From assembly GCA_017391675.1 (NCBI GenBank), contig JAFOXR010000024.1:62001-126000 (forward strand): a DNA stretch of 64,000 nt, given 5' to 3'. This DNA comes from Muribaculaceae bacterium. Lineage in GTDB: Bacteria > Bacteroidota > Bacteroidia > Bacteroidales > Muribaculaceae. The position numbers and the translations under genes are program-made. Shown here piece by piece: positions 20,736-29,132 of the stretch. The notes beneath the pieces are model-generated. The model was given only the letters and a program-made list of their open reading frames with translations, had not been told where the DNA came from and searched no databases. Each line of letters starts with the position of its first letter. Position 1 is the first letter of the stretch.

Positions 20736-20765
20736 TGGTTTATTGCGAAAATATTACTAATTTTG
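20736..20765 (+). promoter_or_regulatory. Promoter of the glycogen synthase gene
   Basis: TAATTTTG at 20758-20765 is a full -7 match; TTGG at 20736-20739 is a partial -33 match at 18 bases. The predicted start near 20772 leaves a 23-base leader. The rest of the 225-base divergent gap (20570-20794) is extremely AT-rich, and no other element stands out. Confidence 0.5.
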
Positions 20766-20794
20766 CGACTTGAAATTTTTATTTTTATTTTAAT

Positions 20795-22438
20795 ATGACC
20801 AAGAACAAAAAGCACTCTAATTTAATTTTTGAGGTTAGTTGGGAAGTGTGTAATAAAGTTGGTGGAATCTACACAGTATTATCTACGAAGGCTAAAACAA
20901 TGAATGACCTTTTTCAGGATCAAGTGATTTTCATAGGTCCTGATTTTGGAAAGGATAATACATCAAGTACTTTCAAAGAGTCTCCTCGTCTTCTACAGGC
21001 GTGGAAAAAAAACAGCAATTTACCGCATGATATAAAAGTGAGAGTAGGGCGTTGGGATATTCCTGGCCGTCCTGTAGTAATACTTGTTGATTATAAATCG
21101 CTATATAATGTTAAGAATGAACTTTATTCCGATATGTGGAATAAATATAAGGTTGATTCTTTGCATGGTTATGGTGACTATGATGAATCATGTATGTTTG
21201 CATATGGTGCTGCACTTGTCATTGAATCATATGCTAAATACATTGAAAAGGATACACAAGTATATGCTCATTTTGATGAATGGACAACAGGCATGGGTTT
21301 GTTGTATTTAAAGAGTTCAATGCCCGATATTGCAACGGTCTTTACAACTCATGCTACAAGTATTGGCCGAAGTATCTGCGGTAATAATAAGCCATTGTAT
21401 GATTATATGAACGGATATAATGGAGATCAAATGGCTGATGAATTGAATATGCAATCAAAGCATTCTCTAGAAAAGACAGCCGCTCTAACTGCAGATTCAT
21501 TTACAACTGTTAGTGATGTGACTGCAGTTGAATGTAAACAGCTTATAGGTAGAGAGCCAATTGTTACGCCTAATGGTTTTGAACTGAATTTTGTTCCAGT
21601 TAAGACACAATTTACTAAGAAAAGAAAACAGGCAAGAACAAAATTGATTGAAGTAGCAAAATCATTAATAGGAGTTGACCTTGCTGATGATACATTATTA
21701 ATAGGAACTTCAGGCCGAAATGAATTCCGTAATAAGGGTCTTGATGCATTTATTGATTCTGTTAATGTTTTAAGATCTAAGTGGACAGCCTCAGACAGAA
21801 AAGTTGTTGCATTTATGATGGTTCCGGCATGGGTAAAAGAAGCTCGTGCAGATTTGTCAATGAAGTTGGCAAACAATAGTGACTGCGCATTAGAAAACCG
21901 TATAATTACGCATGATATTAATAATTATAATGATGATGCTATATATGGAAAGATGCGTTATTTGAATATGTGTAATAATGCAGATGATAATGTTTATATT
22001 ATTTATGTACCTTCGTATTTAAATGGCGATGATGGCATTTTCAATATGAATTATTACGACCTGTTAATTGGTTTTGATTGCACAGTGTTTGCTTCTTATT
22101 ATGAACCATGGGGATACACTCCAATGGAAAGTGTTGCATTCAGTGTTCCTACTATCACTACTGAATTGTCTGGATTTGGACAGTGGGTGTTAAATGAGCA
22201 CGGCGATGGTTTTGATAAGTCTGGCGTTAAGGTTGTGCATAGAACAGATTCAAATTATAGTGAAGTTGTTGCACAAATTTCAGATGCATTATATACATAT
22301 TTAACAAGTGATGAAGAGTATGTTATAAATGCTAGGAATAATGCAAGGACTACCGCAGAATCTGCAACATGGGATAATTTCATGAAGCATTACGAAGTTG
22401 CCTATAATCAAGCCCTAAATAAGATTAAAAACCTATGA
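20795..22438 (+). CDS. Glycogen synthase, GT3 (eukaryote-like) family
   Basis: Extends glycogen with alpha-1,4-linked glucose. The 547-residue protein begins with FEVSWEVCNKVGGIYTVLS, the hallmark of the GT3 family seen in fungal and animal glycogen synthase; bacterial GT5 GlgA has a different start (KTGGL). The catalytic Glu is in YYEPWGYTPMES near residue 430. GT3 members generally use UDP-glucose, so that donor is inferred. The phosphorylase gene follows after 77 bases and probably shares the promoter. Confidence 0.88.
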   Translation: MTKNKKHSNLIFEVSWEVCNKVGGIYTVLSTKAKTMNDLFQDQVIFIGPDFGKDNTSSTFKESPRLLQAWKKNSNLPHDIKVRVGRWDIPGRPVVILVDYKSLYNVKNELYSDMWNKYKVDSLHGYGDYDESCMFAYGAALVIESYAKYIEKDTQVYAHFDEWTTGMGLLYLKSSMPDIATVFTTHATSIGRSICGNNKPLYDYMNGYNGDQMADELNMQSKHSLEKTAALTADSFTTVSDVTAVECKQLIGREPIVTPNGFELNFVPVKTQFTKKRKQARTKLIEVAKSLIGVDLADDTLLIGTSGRNEFRNKGLDAFIDSVNVLRSKWTASDRKVVAFMMVPAWVKEARADLSMKLANNSDCALENRIITHDINNYNDDAIYGKMRYLNMCNNADDNVYIIYVPSYLNGDDGIFNMNYYDLLIGFDCTVFASYYEPWGYTPMESVAFSVPTITTELSGFGQWVLNEHGDGFDKSGVKVVHRTDSNYSEVVAQISDALYTYLTSDEEYVINARNNARTTAESATWDNFMKHYEVAYNQALNKIKNL

Positions 22439-22515
22439 TAATAGTTTAATATGCTAGCCATATTAACGATACTTTTTACAAATAATAAAAACATAGATAT
22501 TTATAAATATTTTTT

Positions 22516-25071
22516 ATGAAATTACAAGTAAGTAATACAAATTCTCCAGTGTGGAGAGAGATTACAGTTAAGTCTGAACTTCCTGCAAAGTTGAAAGAAC
22601 TTGAGGATTTAGCAAAGAATTTGTGGTGGGTATGGAATAGTGAAGGTAAGACATTATTCCACGATTTGGACCCTGAATTGTGGCGTGCTACAGGTGAGAA
22701 CCCTGTTATGATGCTACAAAAGATTGATCACGAACGCTATGAAGAGATTATGAATGATGAAGCAATGATGCAACGCATTCAATGTGTTGTAGCTAGCTTC
22801 AAGAATTACATGAGTCAACCAATGCGTACTGATGTTCCATCAATTGCATATTTCAGTATGGAATATGGTTTGTGCGCATGTTTGAAGATCTATTCTGGTG
22901 GTCTTGGTATTCTTGCTGGTGACTATATCAAGCAAGCATCGGATTCACGCGTAGATATGACAGCAGTTGGTTTCTTGTACAAACATGGATATTTTACTCA
23001 AACTCTGTCAGTTGATGGACAACAAATGGCTAACTATGAGCCACAAAACTTCAATCAATTGCCAATCGAACCTGTTCTAGATGAGAATGGTTCTCAATTG
23101 GTTCTAGAAGTTCCATATCCTGGTAGAATCATTTATGCTAATATCTGGAAAGTTAATGTAGGTCGTATGAATCTATATTTGCTTGATACAGATAATGAAA
23201 AGAATTCAGAATATGATCGTCCTATCACATCTCAGCTATATGGTGGTGACTGGGAAAATCGTATTAAGCAAGAATATCTTCTTGGTATAGGTGGTGTATT
23301 GATGTTGAAGAAACTTGGTATCAAGACACAACTATATCACTGCAATGAAGGTCATGCTGCATTGTTGAATTTGCAACGCCTAGTTGATTATGTTCAAGAA
23401 GAAAAACTTGACTTTAATGTTGCTCTAGAACTAGTTCGTGCAACATCTCTATATACTGTTCATACTCCAGTGCCTGCAGGACACGACTATTTTGATGAAG
23501 GTTTGTTTGGTAAGTATATGGGTGAATATCCAGCTAAGCTTGGTATCAGCTGGCAAGACCTAATGAATATGGGTCGTGAAAATCCAGATACTAATGAACG
23601 CTTCTCAATGAGTGTGTTTGCTTTGAATACATGTCAAGAAGCTAATGGAGTGAGCTGGTTGCATGGTGAAGTTTCTAAGAATATGTTCCAGGGTGTATGG
23701 AAGGGTTATTCTCCAGAAGAATCCCATGTTTCTTATGTTACAAATGGTGTTCACATGCCAACTTGGGCTGCTTCTGAATGGAAGGCATACTACAAGAAGG
23801 TGCTAGGTGATAACTATATTGATGAGCAAGCTAAGGAAGAAACTTGGGCACCAATGTTGAATGTTAACGACGAAGAAATCTGGAATCTACGCATGCAGAT
23901 GAAGAATAAATTCATCAATTTCGTTAGAAAGGATTTCAAGGAAAAGTGGTTGAAGAATCAAGGAGACCCATCTCGCGTAGTTAAGATTACTGAAAAGATT
24001 AATCCTAATGCGTTGATTATCGGTTTTGCTCGTCGTTTCGCTACTTATAAGCGTGCACACCTTTTGTTTACCGACTTGGATCGTTTGGCTAAGATTGTAA
24101 ACAACGAACAATTCCCTGTTCAATTCGTATTTGCAGGAAAGGCTCACCCTGCTGATGGCGGTGGTCAAGGTCTTATTAAGCGTATCATTGAAATTTCTAG
24201 AATGCCACAATTCCTAGGCAAGATTATCTTCTTGGAAAACTACGATATGATTGTAGCTAAGCGTCTTGTGACAGGTGTTGATATTTGGTTGAATACTCCA
24301 ACTCGTCCTCTAGAAGCATCTGGTACTTCAGGTGAAAAGGCTGAAATGAATGGTGTATTGAACTTCTCAGTACTTGATGGATGGTGGTATGAAGGTTATA
24401 AGAAGGGTGCTGGTTGGGCATTGACTGATGAGATTACATATCAGGATACAAACCAGCAAGACCAACTTGATGCTGCTACTATTTATTCAATGCTTGAGAA
24501 TGAAATTATTCCTTTGTATTTTGCAAAGAACTCAAAGGGATATTCTCCTGAATGGATTCAATTCATTAAGAACTCATTTGCATACATTACTCCAAATTAC
24601 ACTATGCAGCGCATGCTAAACGATTATATCGATCGTTTCTATTCTAAGGAAGGTAATCGCTCAAAAGAATTGATGGCTGATGGTTATGCAAAGGCTAAGG
24701 AAATTGCAGCATGGAAGGAAAATGTTGCATCTAAGTGGGATGCTGTGAAGGTTGTTGATATGAAACTATCTGACTCATTACTTTCTTCTCCATTTAATGG
24801 CAGTGCATATGATGCAACAATTAAATTGGATACAGCTGGTTTGGGAAGAAGTCTAGGAATTGAACTTGTCGTATATAAGAATGAAGATGGTAAGGTTAAA
24901 TTCTCTAAGACTGTTCCATTGAATGTAGTTGATGAAGAAGGTGATGTTATTACTTATCAATTGAATGAAGTAATGAAAGATGCTGGTATGTTCAAGTATG
25001 CATTCCGTGTATATCCAAACAATCCAGATCTTCCACATCGTCAAGATTTTGCATTCATGAAGTGGATTTAA
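22516..25071 (+). CDS. glgP: Alpha-glucan (glycogen/maltodextrin) phosphorylase
   Basis: A GT35 enzyme that releases glucose-1-phosphate from glycogen using pyridoxal phosphate. The 851-residue product is of the shorter archaeal/Bacteroidota type: N-terminal domain with [16 protein letters not shown] and GGLGILAGD, and the C-terminal PLP region [14 protein letters not shown] with the Schiff-base Lys. The last 100 residues form a beta-rich extension beyond the catalytic core. It follows glycogen synthase, so synthesis and breakdown are encoded together. A strong hairpin follows. Confidence 0.93.
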   Translation: MKLQVSNTNSPVWREITVKSELPAKLKELEDLAKNLWWVWNSEGKTLFHDLDPELWRATGENPVMMLQKIDHERYEEIMNDEAMMQRIQCVVASFKNYMSQPMRTDVPSIAYFSMEYGLCACLKIYSGGLGILAGDYIKQASDSRVDMTAVGFLYKHGYFTQTLSVDGQQMANYEPQNFNQLPIEPVLDENGSQLVLEVPYPGRIIYANIWKVNVGRMNLYLLDTDNEKNSEYDRPITSQLYGGDWENRIKQEYLLGIGGVLMLKKLGIKTQLYHCNEGHAALLNLQRLVDYVQEEKLDFNVALELVRATSLYTVHTPVPAGHDYFDEGLFGKYMGEYPAKLGISWQDLMNMGRENPDTNERFSMSVFALNTCQEANGVSWLHGEVSKNMFQGVWKGYSPEESHVSYVTNGVHMPTWAASEWKAYYKKVLGDNYIDEQAKEETWAPMLNVNDEEIWNLRMQMKNKFINFVRKDFKEKWLKNQGDPSRVVKITEKINPNALIIGFARRFATYKRAHLLFTDLDRLAKIVNNEQFPVQFVFAGKAHPADGGGQGLIKRIIEISRMPQFLGKIIFLENYDMIVAKRLVTGVDIWLNTPTRPLEASGTSGEKAEMNGVLNFSVLDGWWYEGYKKGAGWALTDEITYQDTNQQDQLDAATIYSMLENEIIPLYFAKNSKGYSPEWIQFIKNSFAYITPNYTMQRMLNDYIDRFYSKEGNRSKELMADGYAKAKEIAAWKENVASKWDAVKVVDMKLSDSLLSSPFNGSAYDATIKLDTAGLGRSLGIELVVYKNEDGKVKFSKTVPLNVVDEEGDVITYQLNEVMKDAGMFKYAFRVYPNNPDLPHRQDFAFMKWI

Positions 25072-25092
25072 TTAATTATCTACATAGACATT

Positions 25093-25118
25093 GAAAGGCT
25101 GCCATTAGGCAGCCTTTC
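25093..25118. terminator. Strong bidirectional terminator between glgP and the LuxR gene
   Basis: An 11-base-pair GC-rich stem (25093-25103 with 25108-25118) closes a 4-base ATTA loop and is followed by TTGTT on the plus strand. It lies 22 bases after the glgP stop and 28 bases from the stop of the converging regulator gene. Confidence 0.8.
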
Positions 25119-25146
25119 TTGTTATATTGATATTATCAATGCGTTT

Positions 25147-25683
25147 TTATGTTGAGATCAGTCCGTTCATCATGGCATAAACGCTTAAACCGGATATACT
25201 TTTTATGCCTAGTTTTGATGTTATATTTTTCCTGTGTGTGAGTACAGTATTAAAACTGATATTCAAGATATCTGCAATTTCTTTATTGATATGTCCCTTG
25301 ACTACAAGCTGCAGGACTTCTATTTCCCGTTTTGTCAATTCATTATGTGATGATTTGATTAATTCAAGATTTGAGATTGTATTTTGAATTGCAGCAACAA
25401 TTTTATCTTTACTCCAGTACTCATCAATTATATTAATGTTCTCGCATCCATGGAGCAGATTAGATGTTATAATAATTGTTTTATGTTTTCTAGTGTAAAA
25501 GAATTTATGATGTGAGGTAAATACATTAGAACTTATAATTATGAGGTCATAGTTGTCCAATACTGCTTCAATATCATTAATATCAAGTATGGTTGTTTTA
25601 AAATCAAACAACTCATGCAGTATTTGTGAAAGACCAGTTGACACTAATACATTCTGATGAATTATAGCTGCTTTATAATACAT
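25147..25683 (-). CDS. LuxR-type regulator with a receiver-like domain lacking the phospho-Asp
   Basis: A 178-residue DNA-binding regulator. The C-terminal 65 residues are a clear LuxR/NarL helix-turn-helix (LTKREIEVLQLVVKG, NKEIADIL, FNTVLTHRKNI). The N-terminal 110 residues have the length and strand pattern of a receiver, but the strand after D46 reads LIIISSN, with Ser at 51/52 where the phosphorylated Asp should be, and the acidic pair is missing from the first strand (AAIIHQN). It therefore cannot be a normal two-component output. It starts seven bases after the hemerythrin-like gene and probably works with it. Confidence 0.8.
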   Translation of the reverse strand: MYYKAAIIHQNVLVSTGLSQILHELFDFKTTILDINDIEAVLDNYDLIIISSNVFTSHHKFFYTRKHKTIIITSNLLHGCENINIIDEYWSKDKIVAAIQNTISNLELIKSSHNELTKREIEVLQLVVKGHINKEIADILNISFNTVLTHRKNITSKLGIKSISGLSVYAMMNGLIST

Positions 25684-25690
25684 GGCATAA

Positions 25691-26329
25691 TTATAATTTG
25701 CAAAGCATAGGTATAAGGATACGGTATCTTATACGGTTGTTTTGCCGTATATCTTTCTGGAATGAAATGAATGATGTAATAACGGCTTGGCATAGGTTGA
25801 TGTCATATTCTCCCTTTAAATGAATAATGAACATGTTAATCAAGTCGCTCAGTTTATCTTCTATGAAATCATTCTCCTCATGTATTCCGTTGACGGTGCT
25901 CAGTTTGCTGAATAATTCATTATCGTTAGCGATTCGCGTGTTCAACTCATGCTTGACTTCATCAAAGAACTTACGCAAAAGCATAAGATTATTTTTACCG
26001 CTTGAGCTTTTCATGACGAGAACATCGAAGTGCCGTTCGATATTAGGAATTAGCAGTCCTTGATAATATTCGTTAGTCTTTCTGAAATATTCAATTATAT
26101 CATTTATGTTAGAAGACATAAGAGCATCTTCAAGCATATAGTCTTCATTAAGATAGGTGTTTAAAATTGCTATGAAGAAGTCCAGGTTAAGGCCCTTTTC
26201 TGCACAAATGTCGTTAACGGTTTTATCTCCTAAACCAAGGAATATATTAAAGCGATTAAGAACTGTAATGCATGAAGGTTCAGTTATTACAATGTCGCAT
26301 AGTTTAGTATCACTACAAATAATTGCCAT
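25691..26329 (-). CDS. Hemerythrin/RIC-like protein with a degenerate diiron site
   Basis: Resembles RIC (YtfE/ScdA) iron-cluster repair proteins. Residues 1-65 have the short N-terminal domain with PSCITVLNRFNI. Residues 75-212 have the helical layout of a hemerythrin domain (IEYFRKTNEYYQGLLIPNIERHF near the start, RILIPML at the end). Several expected metal ligands are replaced: Asn where the first His is expected (N86), and Asn197/Asn198 and Arg201 in place of the final His-x3-Glu. A few His remain (100, 127, 150, 170). Two bases separate it from the cyclo-ligase gene. Repair activity is doubtful; a sensing or binding role is possible. Confidence 0.7.
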   Translation of the reverse strand: MAIICSDTKLCDIVITEPSCITVLNRFNIFLGLGDKTVNDICAEKGLNLDFFIAILNTYLNEDYMLEDALMSSNINDIIEYFRKTNEYYQGLLIPNIERHFDVLVMKSSSGKNNLMLLRKFFDEVKHELNTRIANDNELFSKLSTVNGIHEENDFIEDKLSDLINMFIIHLKGEYDINLCQAVITSFISFQKDIRQNNRIRYRILIPMLCKL

Positions 26330-26331
26330 TT

Positions 26332-26880
26332 TTATTTAATTCTAATTAAAGACTTTGGTGTAATAATTATATCCATTTTGACATCATGATTTTCTGCCGG
26401 GATATTATCTAATAATTGAAAATCATAGCATACGCCAATTTTTATTGCTCTGCAATTTGAGAGGAGAGAATCATAATAGCCTTTACCTCTGCCTAAACGA
26501 TTACCGTTTTTGTCAAAAGCAACTCCAGGTACAATTACTAAATCAATGGCTTCAATATCGGTAGTGTTGTGACCTGAAGGCTCATTAATATTAAATGCAC
26601 CGATATGCATATTATCAGCATCATAGCGAAGTATATCTAGGGTAGAACCATTTACTCTAGGCAGAAAGATGTTTTTATCATGATTGTTATCTTCTAGTTG
26701 TCTAGTTGTCTGCAATTCATCAGGTAATGAATTGTAGAACAAAATGTTCTTACTGGTATTCCATTCATCAAGTGAATGTACTTTATTGAAAACAAGAACT
26801 TCTGCGTCTTTTTTTTCTTCAGCATCTACGCTTGCTTTCTGTTTTTTTATAGCAATCCTGATATTGTCTTTACTATTCAT
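26332..26880 (-). CDS. 5-formyltetrahydrofolate cyclo-ligase
   Basis: Converts 5-formyl-THF to 5,10-methenyl-THF with ATP, returning folate to one-carbon metabolism. The 182-residue protein has the expected basic N-terminus, the substrate region LPDELQT, and the family signature LGRGKGYYDSLL. It follows the S41 protease gene by four bases and precedes the hemerythrin-like gene by two, in a tight five-gene run whose members share no obvious pathway. Confidence 0.9.
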   Translation of the reverse strand: MNSKDNIRIAIKKQKASVDAEEKKDAEVLVFNKVHSLDEWNTSKNILFYNSLPDELQTTRQLEDNNHDKNIFLPRVNGSTLDILRYDADNMHIGAFNINEPSGHNTTDIEAIDLVIVPGVAFDKNGNRLGRGKGYYDSLLSNCRAIKIGVCYDFQLLDNIPAENHDVKMDIIITPKSLIRIK

Positions 26881-26884
26881 GATA

Positions 26885-28513
26885 TCAATTGCTTATGTTT
26901 TCAGATATAGGAATAGATGCTTTATTTTCGTTAAATGCTTTTACTGCTTTCTGAATCATTTTATCATTCTTATTATAGATAGGGTAGAATGCTTCAGTAC
27001 CAAATATATCTCGTGCAATCAATGCTTTTAGTTGATTAACGATGAGAGATTTTGATTGGTTGATATAGAACCATCTAGCAGGTACACCATTTTTTGAAGC
27101 ATAAGTAACGAAATCATATAACAGAGAATTGTTGCTAGGCAGAATACGAAGGAATTGCTTGTAATCGTTTAGCTCCTTGAACTCGTCGCGATTAATTTCG
27201 GCAAATTCATAAGCGAATTTTTGTAATAGTCCTGCATTTGATACATTTATGTAATATGATGTGATACCCGAAGTATCTGTTGGTACAAAAATATCGGGAA
27301 CTATACCGCCACCGCCGTATACCTTTCTATGATTAACGGTCATGAATACATTTGAAGTATCAATTCTAATGCTGTCCTTATTTGACAATTCGCCATGAGC
27401 ATAACGGTCATAGATATCTTGATTGTATGCTTCTTCACCTTTCTTGTAATCTTTTTGTATGCATCGTCCTGAAGGAGTGTAATAGCGTGATACAGTCATT
27501 CTCACGGCACTGCTATCGTTTAGTTGGAACTGTTTTTGTACAAGACCTTTACCGAAAGATCTGCGGCCTACAATCAATCCACGATCATTATCTTGGATTG
27601 CTCCCGCAAGAATCTCGCTAGCGCTGGCTGAAAATTCATCAATCAGTATAGCCAGTTCAACATTTTGGAATGATCCATTTCCGTCACTCCAGAATTGCTG
27701 ATCATTTTTACGCTCTCTGCCTTTGGTATATACGATTAGTGAATTTTCTGGAAGAAATTCATTTGCCATAAGTATGGCCATTTCCATAAATCCTCCACCA
27801 TTGCCTCTGAGGTCTAGTATATATTTTTCTGCACCTTCATTTTTCAGCTTTACTAAAGCTTGCAGGAATTCATCATAAGTAGTACGGGCAAATTTGTCTA
27901 TCCTGATATATCCAATTTCTTTGTCAACCATATATGAGGCATCGATAGATACCATTGGAATATCACCTCGTGTTATGTCGTATGATAGAATGTCATTGGT
28001 ATTGTTTCTTTTAATACCTAACTTTACTTTTGAACCTTTTATTCCTCTAAGTTTGTTGAATACGGCTTGATTGTTAATGCTTGGACCAACAAACGCCGAG
28101 TCGTTGATTGATACAATCTTGTCACCTGCAATTAATCCGGCTTTTTCTGAAGGTCCACCAGATAGTACTTCAATAATTCTAACAGTGTCATTCATCAAGA
28201 AAAATGACACGCCAATACCACTAAAACTGCCGTCTAGCTCTTCATTCACAGCGTTTAAATCTTTTGAAGGAATATAAACGGTGTGTGGATCAAGATTGCT
28301 TAATAATTGAGGAATAGTTTGTTCTACAATATTATTAATATTGACAGTATCTACATAGCCGTCTGAAACCAGATTTAAAATAGTATTGATTTTCCTGTCG
28401 CTGAAATGAATCCCACCTGAATTGGAAAATTTGCCTCCAATAGTAATACCTATAACTATTGAAACTGCAATTGCTATTGGTAGTAATACCAAATTATTTT
28501 TGTTGCTCTTCAT
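26885..28513 (-). CDS. S41-family carboxyl-terminal processing protease
   Basis: A membrane-anchored periplasmic protease of the CtpA/Prc type, 542 residues. An N-terminal hydrophobic segment (about residues 9-26) anchors it. The PDZ domain follows (GIGVSF to GDKIVSIND), then the catalytic core: Ser in DEFSASASEILAGA and Lys in SFGKGLVQ. The C-terminal 150 residues are a helical extension. It is 18 bases downstream of the dCMP deaminase gene. Targets are unknown. Confidence 0.9.
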   Translation of the reverse strand: MKSNKNNLVLLPIAIAVSIVIGITIGGKFSNSGGIHFSDRKINTILNLVSDGYVDTVNINNIVEQTIPQLLSNLDPHTVYIPSKDLNAVNEELDGSFSGIGVSFFLMNDTVRIIEVLSGGPSEKAGLIAGDKIVSINDSAFVGPSINNQAVFNKLRGIKGSKVKLGIKRNNTNDILSYDITRGDIPMVSIDASYMVDKEIGYIRIDKFARTTYDEFLQALVKLKNEGAEKYILDLRGNGGGFMEMAILMANEFLPENSLIVYTKGRERKNDQQFWSDGNGSFQNVELAILIDEFSASASEILAGAIQDNDRGLIVGRRSFGKGLVQKQFQLNDSSAVRMTVSRYYTPSGRCIQKDYKKGEEAYNQDIYDRYAHGELSNKDSIRIDTSNVFMTVNHRKVYGGGGIVPDIFVPTDTSGITSYYINVSNAGLLQKFAYEFAEINRDEFKELNDYKQFLRILPSNNSLLYDFVTYASKNGVPARWFYINQSKSLIVNQLKALIARDIFGTEAFYPIYNKNDKMIQKAVKAFNENKASIPISENISN

Positions 28514-28531
28514 AAATTATAATTGAGCTAT

Positions 28532-28987
28532 TTAATCATTTAAATCACTATCAAATGAATCCTTAGGGAGATAGACGCACTCGATGCCAGAACGCTCCAA
28601 TAAATCAATGCCATCTCTCATTCGGTATAATTCGGAAAATACAAGACGCTTAATGCCTGCTTGTATTATTAATTTTGCACATTCAATACAGGGAGAAGTT
28701 GTCACATATAATGTGGCATCGTCGCTGCTATTGTTGGTGCGAGCGACTTTGGTTATTGCATTAGCTTCAGCATGAAGCACATAGGCTTTTGTTAAGCCTT
28801 CTTCATCTTCACAAATATTTTCAAATCCAGATGGTGTACCATTAAAACCATCGGAAATAATCATGTTATTCTTAACTATCAGTGCTCCAACTTTTCTTCG
28901 CTTGCAATATGAGTTTTCAGCCCATATAGCTGCCATTTGCAAATATCTAATGTCTAATATGCGTTGCTTTTTTGTATCAATCTCCAT
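28532..28987 (-). CDS. Deoxycytidylate (dCMP) deaminase family protein
   Basis: Deaminates dCMP to dUMP for thymidylate synthesis. The 151-residue protein has the zinc and catalytic motifs HAEANA (His ligand and proton-shuttling Glu) and PCIECAK (two Cys ligands), with the inserted region FNGTPSGFEN typical of the dCMP branch. It is the first gene of the leftward five-gene run, separated from dcp by a hairpin terminator at 29069-29099. Confidence 0.9.
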   Translation of the reverse strand: MEIDTKKQRILDIRYLQMAAIWAENSYCKRRKVGALIVKNNMIISDGFNGTPSGFENICEDEEGLTKAYVLHAEANAITKVARTNNSSDDATLYVTTSPCIECAKLIIQAGIKRLVFSELYRMRDGIDLLERSGIECVYLPKDSFDSDLND

Positions 28988-29068
28988 ACTGATAAATTTA
29001 TCACTACTTTTAACTATAACATTTGTAGTGCAATTTCAGTACAAATTTAATTAAATAATAAGACAAAA

Positions 29069-29099
29069 AAAATAAGGGACTTATAAAATCCCTTATTTT
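29069..29099 (-). terminator. Rho-independent terminator of the TPR-dcp unit
   Basis: An 11-base-pair perfect stem (29069-29079 with 29089-29099), followed on the minus strand by a six-T run. It lies 34 bases after the dcp stop codon. Confidence 0.85.
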
Positions 29100-29132
29100 G
29101 CATTTTAATAGTATATTTTTTTTGAAAACTAT

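Noticed and set aside
21427..21876. 149-codon open frame on the minus strand
   Set aside because: Lies wholly inside the glycogen synthase gene; its translation shows no domain and mirrors the codon pattern of the real gene.
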